A DNA stretch of 64,000 bases from Ditylenchus dipsaci (taxonomy: Eukaryota > Nematoda > Chromadorea > Rhabditida > Anguinidae). Below the pieces are notes generated by a model. The model was given only the letters and a program-made list of their open reading frames with translations. It was not told the DNA's origin and ran no database searches. The stretch covers positions 496,001-560,000 of the forward strand of contig SADC01001377.1 of NCBI GenBank assembly GCA_004194705.1, written 5' to 3'. The stretch's first letter is position 1, and every line of letters begins with the position of its first letter. Shown piece after piece: positions 34,615-47,300 of the stretch. The translations under genes and the position numbers were made by a program.

Positions 34615-37600
34615 CTAATAACATTTCCAGGTCTTAATTACTCCGTCTCTTCCCGAAGATACCAGCATATCAGGCCATACCGATAATAAATCAGTTATTG
34701 CGTCAGAGTGGTATTCTCCGACCTACAAATTACAAATAGATTTTTTTCGAAATCCGTTATCAACCAGCTAAATAAAAAAACTCACTTGCAGTACTTTCTG
34801 GGAATCTCGTTCAGTGAGTGAACCAACTTGGGACCTGTCTTCCGTCTGAATTCTCAGGAGATTGTCCCGAAACATAATCTGGTTGTATCGGATCCGTGGG
34901 GAGCTGCTTTTTAAGTCCTGAAAACATTCGATTATGGATTTCATTATAAGGACAGTGTTTGCACTCCTACTATGAGTAAGAAGTACGAGCCACAAATTTT
35001 TAGATACGAGTTACGAGCCAAAATTTTGGTGGTTTCAGGTTCGAGTAGGAAGTAAAATGGCTAAAATTTAGCAGTAAAGCTAAGTCCCAATGAGTGGGCG
35101 ATTTTTTTACTTGTTTAGGCGGGAACGAGTTCATAGAATACAGTTTTTGTCAAAAACTTTGCTAATTAGGAATTTAATAATTAAAAAGTCTAATAATTTT
35201 TTTGAAAAAGTTGAAAAAATCAGTGGCCCCTCAAAGTAAATAAGTTCATGAGTGCAATGTAGAGTGCGATGTAAATTGCAAAAACGGCTGTAGATTTTTT
35301 CTCGGCCAAACTGTTTTTTCTGTTGATACCATTTGTAGCTGAGATGCAGGGCTACGCAATAAAAAAAATTTCAGCCACATATCGCTGATTTTTTTTTGAT
35401 AAAAATGCAATGTAGAGTGCGATGTAAATTGCAAAAAACGGCTGTAGATTTTTTCTCGGCCGAACTGTTTTTTCTGTTGATACCATTTTGTAGCTGAGAT
35501 AACTCTTTTTGAAAAATATAAGATATCGTAAAAAAGTCTAATAATTTTTTTTTAAAGTTGAAAAATCTGTGCAAAAAGAGATTTCTAGTGAGGGAACACC
35601 TTCAAAAATATATTACGTTTCTCCAATAACTCTACTGGAAAAACCTACGCACTAGTTCAATGTTTTTGACCTAAAACAACCTTCGAAATTGCCAAACATA
35701 TGACTTTTCAACGTTCTCACAAAGCGGTTGAGGATTATGTAGAGCTCGGAAAGGTTGTTCGGCTTGTTTTGTTAACATTGCCTTACCTGGAGGTTGACAC
35801 TAGCAGAAGGTGAGCAGTTGTCTGACAAATGTTTCCTATAGGGCCCACATAAATAGTTGGATTTATCTGCTCTTTTCAGGTTCCAGCATCTGAGACTGCC
35901 CTCACAATCACCAGTGAACAGAGTGTTGTTGTCCACACAAGACTAAAATTTGGGTAATTGCAAACCACATCTATTTGTAAAAAGTGTTTTACTTGAGCTA
36001 ATGCTGTAGTCACAAATTCGTGCCTGTAAACTAGTGGGGCTTCAGCACTGGGCCAGAACACGTCAGTACGACTCTGTGAGCTGAAAACAGGGATTTTTTG
36101 CTGGCGTTGTAAAAGAGGTTTTTATATGAAAATACCTCAGGTCCACAATGAAAGTTCTCCTTCCCGCGATGAGTTGGTGATAACTTCAGCGCATTTGGAG
36201 GCACGTGCTAGAGGCCAACTATAAATTTCATCCAGGTTAGACAGAAAAAGAAAATAAATCGGTGATAACACACCTTCTTAGAGGTATTATTTTGTCGGAG
36301 GGGTGAGACCAACTAGATATTTCCAGTCCAGCAAACCTGAAAAAGAAAAAATATGTAAAATAAGTTATGGAGACCAGTCTCATTTATTGCGAACAAACCT
36401 CAGGTCACACAATATCAAATTCTTCGTGGTTGCTGAAGAAGCTGTGAGCATCATCCTGCAAATTTCGCCATTAACGAACCATTACAGACGTATAAGAAAG
36501 AAAAATGAATCCACCAGTGCTGATTGGCTGAATCTACGCACATGGATGTCATCAACCCATAACTGAAAACAAAAAAAATATTGCTGTATATATGTCAGTT
36601 TCAGTGAAAAAACTGCACCTATTCCGAGCCCTCTTTTTCCATAATGGTTCTAGTTGGATGAGATTGCGAGAATTTTTCGGAGCTATCCTAGAACAAATAG
36701 TTCCTGATTAAAAAATTTATATTAGTGGACACCTTTACCTCAAATCAAAGCAATAAATAGCGCTATGATGGGTGAGTGCGTAAATCAAATGATCAAAACA
36801 GTGCATGTCAACTATAGCCCCATCCTGCTCACAATCTATCTGATAGGATTTGAGGATGCGTTTGTGTTCAATGTCAAATATCTACAAACGAGTGTATGAG
36901 AATCAATAACTTGGATCAGAAAATTATTGGTGCCTGTAAATCTCCATCCGCCAAAGCTATTGCCAAGTGTCCATCACCCAGAAAACTACAGCAATTTATT
37001 TTATGGCCTGAAAAATAAACGATTTTTCAATATGTGGCATTTTAATAGGGCATGATTTGTAACTGCAGGTGTTTTAAATTTGACGACACCCCAAAAGTTA
37101 GTTCCCGCATAGGGTCTGACACTTTCTTTGACCTGGGTTTTAAAGCCTTTTGCTTGTTGTCTTCGGTTAGTCCATCGATTTTGCCAGTCATTTTTGTAAG
37201 TACATACAATATTGCTTAATTAAAAAAGTCCCGCATCTTTCGCACCTTTTGTCGCACGCCTTTTGAAAAAAGGGTTCGTTGAATCGAAAGGCGTGGGACT
37301 TTTCGGCAAAACTGTTGCCATTTACAAAAAGAATTGGCAAATCAAAATTCTTACAATTTTTAAAACTAGACTCACCAAGTACAACTGGAAAAAGACTTTA
37401 AAACCTGGGTCAAAGGAAGTGTCAGACCCTAGGCGGAAATAAACTTTTCGGGTTTTTTTTTTCTCAAATCGAGAGTGGACCGTTGGCAATTACCGTATTT
37501 CCTCTGATAGAGCTCCCGGGGCTTTATTTTTTGGATGCACAAAAATCTTGAAATTGTAAATCGAAAATGGCCCTAACTCTGAAGTTCTATTCAAAAAAAC

Positions 37601-38328
37601 AAAAGGGGTGGGCGTAGATCGATAACTACTTACTGTATCTGAAAGTGTCCAGTGACAAAGCTGAAGGATGAGAGCTTTCCTGACTGCAGCTAGCAGAATT
37701 GGCCAACCATATCTTCACTGACTGATCCACACTACTGCTTGCAAAGTGGTTTTTGTTTGGATGGAGAGCAAGTCTAAAAATAAGCTAACGTCAGCGAAAT
37801 GCAAATCAACGAGTGTTGGACAAAAGAAAACGCCGCAAAATATTTCAGAGGCCACACATAAACATGCATCACCTGGTTATTTTGCCGGAATGTTCATGGA
37901 GATGGGACAGCAGTCGTAGTTCCAGTCTGTTTTTCTTGGTATCAGGAGACATATTTATGTGTTCGACCAAGTTGCTGCGTGACGCAATTTCTCCTCCATC
38001 TACATATGCGCCAGCTGCAGCTGCTATTTTCACCTAAACTGATGCTTTGCATTATTTTTTGCTGTTGTCACATGTCTTACAGCTATTTCATTGTTTTGAA
38101 TTTGTGTGGAGTTACTGCCAGTAATGCGTTTTTGCTCATTGTACCGTTTACGCTTGTGACTCAGGGTCTCTTCTAGTTGGAATTGGGCAGAAGAAGATCC
38201 ATCTGGAATTTTTTGACTATATTTTGCTGTGATGAAAATCGTCACTTACAAGCTTGTAGATCGTTATAGACTTCGCTCACAGCTACAGTTGTGCGACCAT
38301 GAACTTCCAAAGCTTCAGAGGGAGAGCC
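34615..38328 (-). CDS. PIK3R4: VPS15 C-terminal linker and WD40 exons
   Basis: Exons: 38250-38328, 38081-38226, 37873-38033, 37634-37773, 36934-37007, 36739-36881, 36619-36687, 36515-36562, 36399-36455, 36276-36336, 36136-36218, 35993-36080, 35787-35942, 34786-34917, 34615-34722. They give [13 protein letters not shown], then blades with [109 protein letters not shown] and finally HSDAITDLL...[11 protein letters not shown]. Exon 36934-37007 has no GT at its 3' end; CAG|GCACCA suggests a GC-AG intron. Exon 36136-36218 reads TGG ACC TGA just before its donor, so a base is missing or the donor is not the GT. Confidence 0.93.
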
Positions 38329-41300
38329 CTGAAAATGTCGAAAGGGTTTTATCTCAAGCCGGACGGTTTTTTATCAGTTTCGAATTTTTTATTGCTATGA
38401 TTTTATTCCAAACAAAATACGACAAATTCCAGGACGAAAAATAAACAAACACAGACAATTGCACCTGATTCTTTTTTTTGAAAAGTTATGGATTTTTTAG
38501 TTTCGTATTTTCGTCTAATTCTGATTTTTTTCTTTTTTCCGGTGCGGGTCTGGGAGTGAGTCTATAATTTCACAAGCGTTTTTATGAACATGGTGTTTTA
38601 TATTCTAGCAATTCCCGCCGAGTCATAAATATGATTATTTAGAAACTACCGTATATTCTTTATTAAAAGACCATGGTCGTTTATTAAAGACCACAGCTCC
38701 CCAAGAACTTTGTGGCATTGTGTTTTTAGCTATGAAAAATCTGAGATTTTAAGGCACACGATCCTCGAAATGTAGCTAAGAAACAGGGCTATTTTTTAAG
38801 GGGTCGTGTGCCTGAAAATCTTAGATTTTTCATAACTAAAAACACAATGCGACAAATTGCTTCGGGTGTTGTGTTCTTTAATAAACGACCATAGTCTTTT
38901 AATAAAGAATATACGGTATTTTGAAAAGAGATGTACTGGGGGCTCAGATAAAGAGAGCTTCAGTTTTCCGAGACTCGACTGTAGCGAAACTCACATATTC
39001 ATTATTGGTGCGATCAACATCTGAAGAATTCAAGACATCCTTCCAGCCAGCATGCTGAAAAATTCCTCACATTTATTCCAAAATTTTGAATTAACGTACT
39101 TGTGAAGTGCCCATTTTATGTACGCCTTTATCAAGATCGAAAATCTTGCGTTTGACTTTGGATAGTTCATTGAAGTGAATGCTAGTCAACTCTGAGCACT
39201 TACAATCCATGAAATCCTGCCCATTTTTGCCTTCACTATCGCATTTGCAAGAAAACCTGATATACACATAATATATATACAAATATACCACATTAATTTT
39301 GAGTTCAAATCAAACTTTTTGCGGTAGGTATCCATTTTGGTGAGGATGTTCTTGAAAGTCAATAATTTGTCCTCAATCTCTTCTGTCAAACCCAGATTCA
39401 AGAGTTTCCTGTGAATTTTTTTTAAATATAAATTTAAGAAAAAGACTGGACAAAAATGCCAAACTAATAGCAGAATTGAGAGCGGGCTCTTTGGAAGTTG
39501 ACATATCAGTGGATGATTGGGAATTTGACTTGGAACGACTGCCCACTGGACTAGTAAGAGATGTTGCTGAGAATAACGAGTTTTTACCACCGCCTAATTT
39601 TTCTAGAGTCCTTCTGTTTTCCAATGCGACCACTAGATCGGCCGTGAAATTGTGACCTAGAATTAAAATAGCGATTAGCACACGATAAAGATGATTTTTT
39701 TGCAAAAACTTACACACAACAAAGTTCAAATGTCTCTAGGAATGGGCTCCACCAAACAGTTGTAAATTACAGTTTTATCGTTGAGACGGATTAGATTCTC
39801 AGTGAGATACACTTTTACCTAAAGAAGTTTACATGGTCAACACCAGCATGGCTCAATGCGTTATAAAAAGGGCACCAATGGAGTCAATTTGCAGTAGAAA
39901 TCAGATGTAGTAAAAGTCGTATCCAGCACAACCAATATACTCACAGCAGCAACTGAATATATCAAATTCAAAATTTCAGCTATCCAACCAGCAAAATTTT
40001 ATGGTTTAACACGAGAACGGCCGGTTGTAATAAGTGGTGGTTCTAGCGCAGAATTTTACGCTGAACAAGATGGAGCAAACAGAAATTTTCGAAAAGGTCA
40101 ATTTTTGGGGTTTTGGCGCAAATTTAAAAAAGTGCAGTTTTTGAAAATGAGTTACGGTATTTCCTCTAATAAGCGCCCCGGGCGCTTATTTTTCAAAGCC
40201 CCGAAAATCGGAAAATTTGGAATTCGATTTCGAGATTTTTGGATGCTCAACCAAAATCTAAAAAGTGGAACCGGTAGAGCTCGTAGGAGTTAAGAAAACG
40301 TATCAAACAGCTTTGCAAAATATTGCTTCTACACTGAGATCCAGACCCTCAAAGTCGAGGGGGGGGGGTTTATTAGAGGAAATACGGTACTGCATATAAA
40401 TGACTCTAACTCAGCTTGGTAGGTGTATTGGGTAAAGCTTTATAGCTCATTAGAACCACGAAGAGATGGGCTTTCAATGGGCTTCTATAGGCTTCGATGG
40501 GCTTCTATTAGACTATCATACACTGATTCGTGATCAGCGCACCCGATTTGCTAACAAAACCACTCTTATAATGTGAAAAGGACTGTTATATTTGAACTCC
40601 TTGCGAGACAATAAATATTCAAATAAGTTAATCTGATGTAATTTAAATGTTTATTGTCTCGAAAGGAATTCAAAATATAACAGTCGTTTTTACATTATAA
40701 TAGTGGTTTTGTTAGCAAATCGGGTACGCTGATCACGAATCTGATGTAAGATTTTCCGATTGTCTGTTTAAAAAAAAGTTTTCCGCTAAAAACTCAAAAG
40801 ACTAAAAGTGCCACTAACTTTTAAGGTCATTTTAACATTTAAAGCCAGATTTTTTACTAAAAGTTTATATACCGTTTTGAAGCTAATTAACCGAGCTTAC
40901 AGATTCTGCGCTCATATTTTATTACACACTCACTACACAAAAAGATCACAGTCCAAACGCGAAAAAAGTCTGGTTTTTTTAAATGCAATTTTTTAGTCTT
41001 TATTAAAAAATTTCAATTTTTTGAACAGTGTATGATAGTTTAATAGCACATTTGAAAGCCGTCTCCTCGTGGTTCTAATGAGCTATGAAGATTTACCCAA
41101 TACACCTACCAAGCTGAGTTAGAGTCATTCATATGCAGTACCCATTTTCAAAAACTGCACTTTTTTAAAATTTGCGCCAAAACCCCAAAAATGACCTTTT
41201 CGAAATTTTCGTTTGCTCCATCTTGTTCAGCGTAAAATTCTGCGCTAGAATCACCACTTGTTACAACCAGCCGTTCTTGTATTAAGCCTGGTCCGGTTTT

Positions 41301-44300
41301 TGACGTAAACTTCCGTCTACTCGACGTAAGCTTTCTACTCCTAAATAATATATGAAATAACAGTTAGAATCTGGTAACTTGCTACAACCACCGACAACTA
41401 TAATGTCCTCCTCGTTAGAGCAATGACACTTTTTAATTCAGAGGTTTTTTCCACCAATGGATTTTACACGTGACGTGAAAATTCTGAGCAAAATCATATG
41501 AGAGAATAAGATATTTTGGGTTAGTCAAAATAGATAAGCAAGTCAACTGACCTCTCAACACTTGTTCTGAAAAAAAAACATACGGGTTTAGAAAAAATCA
41601 TTTTTGATCCAAATATTTACGGGGTGTACTAGGAATGGAAAGACATCATGCATGAGATCACAAATGATGGATTTGGGCAGCAACTCTTCGTCACAGAGAG
41701 CGTGAATGCAACACAAAGCTGCAAAATTATTGGTGAAACAATGTCAATAATTCGAGTGAAACATTACCCTGCAGCACCACAAACTCCTTGAGGTCTTGAA
41801 GACCCTAAAAATGATCGGTTGTATAGTGTAAACCCGATATAGTGTAAGCATGGAGCCAATATTTTTGGCCAGCGGTTAATAAAGGCTCAAATAGAAATGT
41901 ACCACCAAATGTGAGAATTTGGCCGCCTTTTTTTTTTTGGCCGCCTTTTTGAATTTCAAATTAAAAAATAGAAATTGGCGCCTTTTTTTTAAATTGGCCG
42001 CCTTTTTTTCTTGTCAATTCCTGTTTTTCAAATTTTAGCTTCAATTTGATGGTAATTTTGCTCTTTATGATAGCAAAAATAAAAGCGCAGAATCTGGGCT
42101 ACGTACTGGTATAAAAAAGGGTGAACTTATAGGAAAAAGTTAGAAAATATAATCAAAAACACCTAGAGGGCTATTTCGGCCTCTATTCCTAAATGGTTTT
42201 TGTGTTAATTTGAACGTTTTTTGAATTACAGCTTTTACAAGTTGGTACTATCTCTTTCTATAATAGCAAATACGAAAGCCCAGAACTTTGGCTACTCACT
42301 AATTTGAAAAAAAGTGTCAACTTGTAAGGTAAAATTCAAAAAATTACACAAAAACCATTTAGCAGGTAGAGGCCGAAATAACCATCTAGGTGTTTTTGAT
42401 TACATTTCTAATTTTTTCCTATAATTTCACGATTTTTCATACCAATATGCAGCCCAGATTCTGGGCTTTCATTTTTGCCATCATTAAGAGCAAAGTTACC
42501 ATCAAATTAGAGCTAAAATTTGAAAAACAGGAATTGACAAGAAAAAAGGCGGCCAATTTCTATTTTTTAATTTGAAATTCAAAAAGGCGGCCAAAAAAAT
42601 AAAAAGGCGGCCAATTCTCACATTTGGTGGTACATTTCTCATACAGCCGTTAATAAATATGACTAGAATGAACACTCGATATAGTGTACACCTGAAGCCT
42701 ATACACTATATCGAGCGACGGCTGTATATATAGTGAAACAGTCCAGATAAATGAATACATACCTGTTGCAGAAATGGTTTCAATTTGCTGCAACGATTTT
42801 TGCCCAAGTTTCTTGCAACAACTGGACAACCCTCAAAAAATGTAGCTCGGATCCTCCAATCAGCCTTGTCATTTAATAATGTGCTCATATGCATCAGAAT
42901 GTCGGTTGCTGAATAGTTTGTTTATTACAGGGCGCCCCAAGACATATGCCCACTTTCACACAGCTTTAACTTTTTTAAGTCGAATTTCGGAATTCTGGAA
43001 TCTCATGGCATTTTTAATACATCGTTAAAAACACGATTCTTTCTTAATCCGCCTGCGGTTTGGGCTGTGGTTAGTTTAAGGTCCAAACCATGTGGATACT
43101 AAACAAAAATCGACTTTTTGAAGTTATATACGAAAAAGATTGCTATTCGATTCTAAACCTGCCTACGTTAATCAGAATCGTGAAATTTTGGTTATAAAAA
43201 AGGTATAGGTGAGTGAAAGTCTTCATATTTCTTGGACATCCTTTATTTTTATGTCATTTTCGCAACTAAATTTACCTTGGTTCGGACCGAAAAATTCGCA
43301 CAGACGTTCAAGATTTTCGGTGGCAAATAGACACTGACGAACATCATTTTCAGAGCCACACAAGTTTACAAATAGTTCATTGACGGTGTCCTACAATTTG
43401 CAGTTGAGAACGAAAACAGGAGTGAGTGTTGCAACATACTTGAAGAGCTATTTGCTCCGATTTAATCAGGATTCTTTCGTTCTCTTCCAACTCAATAGCA
43501 GTTAACTTTTGAGAAGTTGTAGGGGCAACAGATGGGTTTGGTGCGGTGGACATCATTTCGGCTTCATCTCTCAGCTTGTAAATACCTTCTTGCAGAAATC
43601 TAAAAGCTCCTATGTAAAAAGTGCTGTCAACGGTTTTTAAGAGCACTACTTCAATGAGATTATAGCCAGTTGACCGATGTTGGTTGCCAGGGCTAAAGTG
43701 AAAAATTCGAAATTTTTGAAAATATCCGAGAAATTTGCGTACTATTTTTACGTGGTTTGAATGGTCTAATGTGATGAATTTCTAAAAAGGGTAAATAAGC
43801 TTTTATTGAGACTCGTAACGTGGCTGAACTGCCGAGAATTCAAAATGCCGAAACCTCAATTGAGGACCATATTTTAATTTCTTCTATACATGCAAATTTT
43901 AAAAACATGTTTTAGTCCGCTGGCTTAACCTGAGCCTACCACAAACCAAAAAATCCTCAAGGTGAAGGGCGATAAAATAAATTAAAATTTGTCTGCATTT
44001 AAAATGGTCGGTAGCTGACCTTTCCTGGACTCACTTTTCTGGACTTACCAATTTAGGGAAGATAAAATCAACAAGAAGGCGACATTCATCCGGTGGTATA
44101 ACCGATAGTGAAGACAGTATTTCTGTCAAAGCAAACACTGATTCTGATCTAAAAAATGAACAAATATTTTTGAAAGGGGGATTAAAGGACCATGGTTTTT
44201 GCGAGCAGCGGCATGGAAAAAATTCAATTTTTGGGGACACTTCTTTTCGGTCTCGCACTGTACTCTTTGCAGTCACATCAAACGACTCGAAAGACTACGA

Positions 44301-47300
44301 CGCCAGACGAAAGAGAACTGTCCCACGCCAATTCAAATTTTACGCATGTCGCTGCGCGCAAAAACCATGGTCCCTTTACAAAATCATCTAGTTTTTTTAC
44401 CTAACTTGCGGATAGTAGTCAGTGAGCAGATGAGCCTGCAATTTATTAATATTGCTCCTTACAATCAACGTTTAAAATTCAAAAAGGCAACTTACAAGAT
44501 AGGAACTATTTTGTCTGCAATGGCGGAAGGAAGCAATTTGGAAAATTGTTGAAGCAAGGAAATAGCGTCCTTAAACATTCAATCGTTAGAGACCGTGAAA
44601 TTGAATCTCCAATGGGTTTCATCCATCTACAAACCCCCTTAATTCTATTTCCCATTGGGGCTTCCAGTCAGGGTTTTTACTGCAAAGTAATTCCTGTGCC
44701 AAAGTTTCAGGGTCTTTTTATTATACACGGCGGATTACAGGGCAGAGTTTAACCCGAAGCTAGATCCGGGAAAAACCCTCGTGCTCTATTTCAGAACTGT
44801 TTTTTGCAAAACTTTACGAAAACTCCAAAACTCACTAGCATTTCTGAATTTTTTAAACGTTTGCCAAAATACACTTCTTTTCCCTGCTAGCTAGTCAAAA
44901 AAGTACCATTTTGGAAGAAAGTGACTGGCAAGCTCGCAGGTTTGATGTTACTAAGTCAATGAGCAGAAGAACTGATTCATCCTTGTCATCCTCCAACTGC
45001 GACAGGTAGTTATCCCTCTCCACATACAATCTGCAATACACAAAACTCACACCGCCCAACTATAATATGACTAACTTGGTAATCAAGTCATCTGCACCAT
45101 GTATGTTGAAACTCTTTGAAATAGCGATAGAGGTGCCGCTCAAAGATAGGTGGAAATAAATTCGAGCTGCATGGAGACATCTAATTTAGAATAAAGTAAA
45201 ATTAAAAAATCTAAGCTAAAAAATACCTTTCCAAACTCTTCTTTACGTTTTACTGGATCCCTCTCAAGCATGACTGAAATTTTCAGCTACAATCAACCCT
45301 CGGTAAACCGGCACCCCTAGTAACCGGCCTTTGGTTGACAGTTTATCGAGGGTGCACTTTTATAGAAGGTAATATTGTTTTAATTATTTTTTGTCCAGCC
45401 AAATCAGACAAGGGTTGACTTTTAAAGGCAATTATCACCTTCCAGCAATCCCCGGTAGCCCTCGGGAATGTTTGTCAGTATTTTTTTCAGTGCTGCTGCT
45501 TAGCCAACCGCTCATCCATCTTCTTATAGTCGATGGCTTGGGGTAGAGTAAAGGCTTTTTGTCGCCCATCTGTCAATAGCTCCAAAATAACACAACCCAT
45601 TCCGAAGATGTCCATCGCTTCAGTCAGACCTGAATTAAATATAGTAATTTACTGGTAAAATGAGGTTGTGAGATACCTTCAGAAATATTGAGGAAATCTC
45701 CAGGAAGTCTAGAAGAGATAAGCTCCTCACTTTTCTTGAACCTTTCTGGAGCCAGGTTGCAGGTTCTCCTGCGACTTGTATCAAAGAAGAAGGTGAAATT
45801 GGAAGGGTTGTCCTGAATAAAGCCGCGCAAACATTTTGTTGATACAGTTGAGTCTCGAGTTTACGGCAATCCAATATGTTAGTTCCCGCCTAGCGTACGA
45901 CAATTTTTCGATCTGAATTTTTATGTCTTTCGCAAGTCATTTTCGGATAGTTGATTCGTTTTCTTTAAAGTTAACAATTTGACCGTGGAAGCCTGCGAAT
46001 CTTGATTTGTTGGGTGTTGTAAAATTGAGACTCAGTTTTTTACGGCGAAATTGTTAAGTTGTTGTAATTGTTAAGATTGCCCAATATTTTTTTCAAACGA
46101 CACATTTACCATTATTTGGTTGATTAGGATCAATGGGTGCCGTAAATTCGTTACTCAACTATACTTTTTGCAATAATTTTATTACATATGGCAAAAAATG
46201 CTGGCTTGAAGGAAGCGAAATCAGTCAGTTGGGCCCACAACGAACTGGATACAAGAATATTTCTGATCTAAACACCCAATCTTCAAATAAAGTCATTGGT
46301 AATTTTTTTCAAACTTTACTTGATGTCTCCGTGAAACACCTGAAAAACTTTGGCTTTGCAATTTTTTGATTATGAACTAAACAAACCATGGCGATTCGAC
46401 ATTGGGCAAGTGCTTTGAGCAATTGAAAAACAATCCATCTCTTTTCTACATCCCACAGAAATGGCCTAAATTTGTAAATTGTTTCAGTAAAAGTGTTTTG
46501 CACCTTCTTCACAAATTTATTATTTTTAGCCCATTTTTGATTCCTCCTTACTATGGTTGTCGAGTTTCGAACTTTTAATTCGAAATTCGAAATTTTTTTA
46601 CGGCAGAATTTCGGCATCGGATTGAAAATCTGATTTTACAATCTATACCCAACTTTTAATTCTGAGTAGATTGTAAAATCAGATTTGCAATCCGATGCCA
46701 AAAATCGGCCGTAAAAAATTTCGAATTTCGAATTAAAAGTTCGAAACTCGACAACCCTACTCCTTACCCTTATATTCAAAGTTGGATATCCAATAGGTTT
46801 GTAATATATTTATTGAGTCAGAAACAAATTTTCGATTAGGACTGTAGACCAACCAAACTTTAAGTCGGGGTTACTGTCAGGTATAAAAAAATCAGGTCAA
46901 ATTTGAACATAAAGAAACCAATATAAGTCCCACCTGGTATTAAGACGATCATATAAAGTGTGCTTTTGGAAGGGACGACAGATGATTGCACACCTACTGG
47001 TCAGCTAAATTATTTCATTAATTTTCAATAAGGCCAAACAAATTTACTTACATAAACACGAGTGAATGGACAGCAATTAGGGTGTTTACTAATCCTCTTG
47101 CGTATTTGAAATATTTGGTCTCTGCAGAATTTTACGGTAAGTATAATATTTTTAGGTAGTGGGAACTACCTATACGGATCTACAGAAAAAGACTGGTCAG
47201 TGAGCACAAACACTTTTATGATTAAAGGCCTAAAGTTGAATAAATGAAAAGTTTGGCTACTATTGATCCTCCAATTAACTACTTCCAGGAAGAGAAAAAT

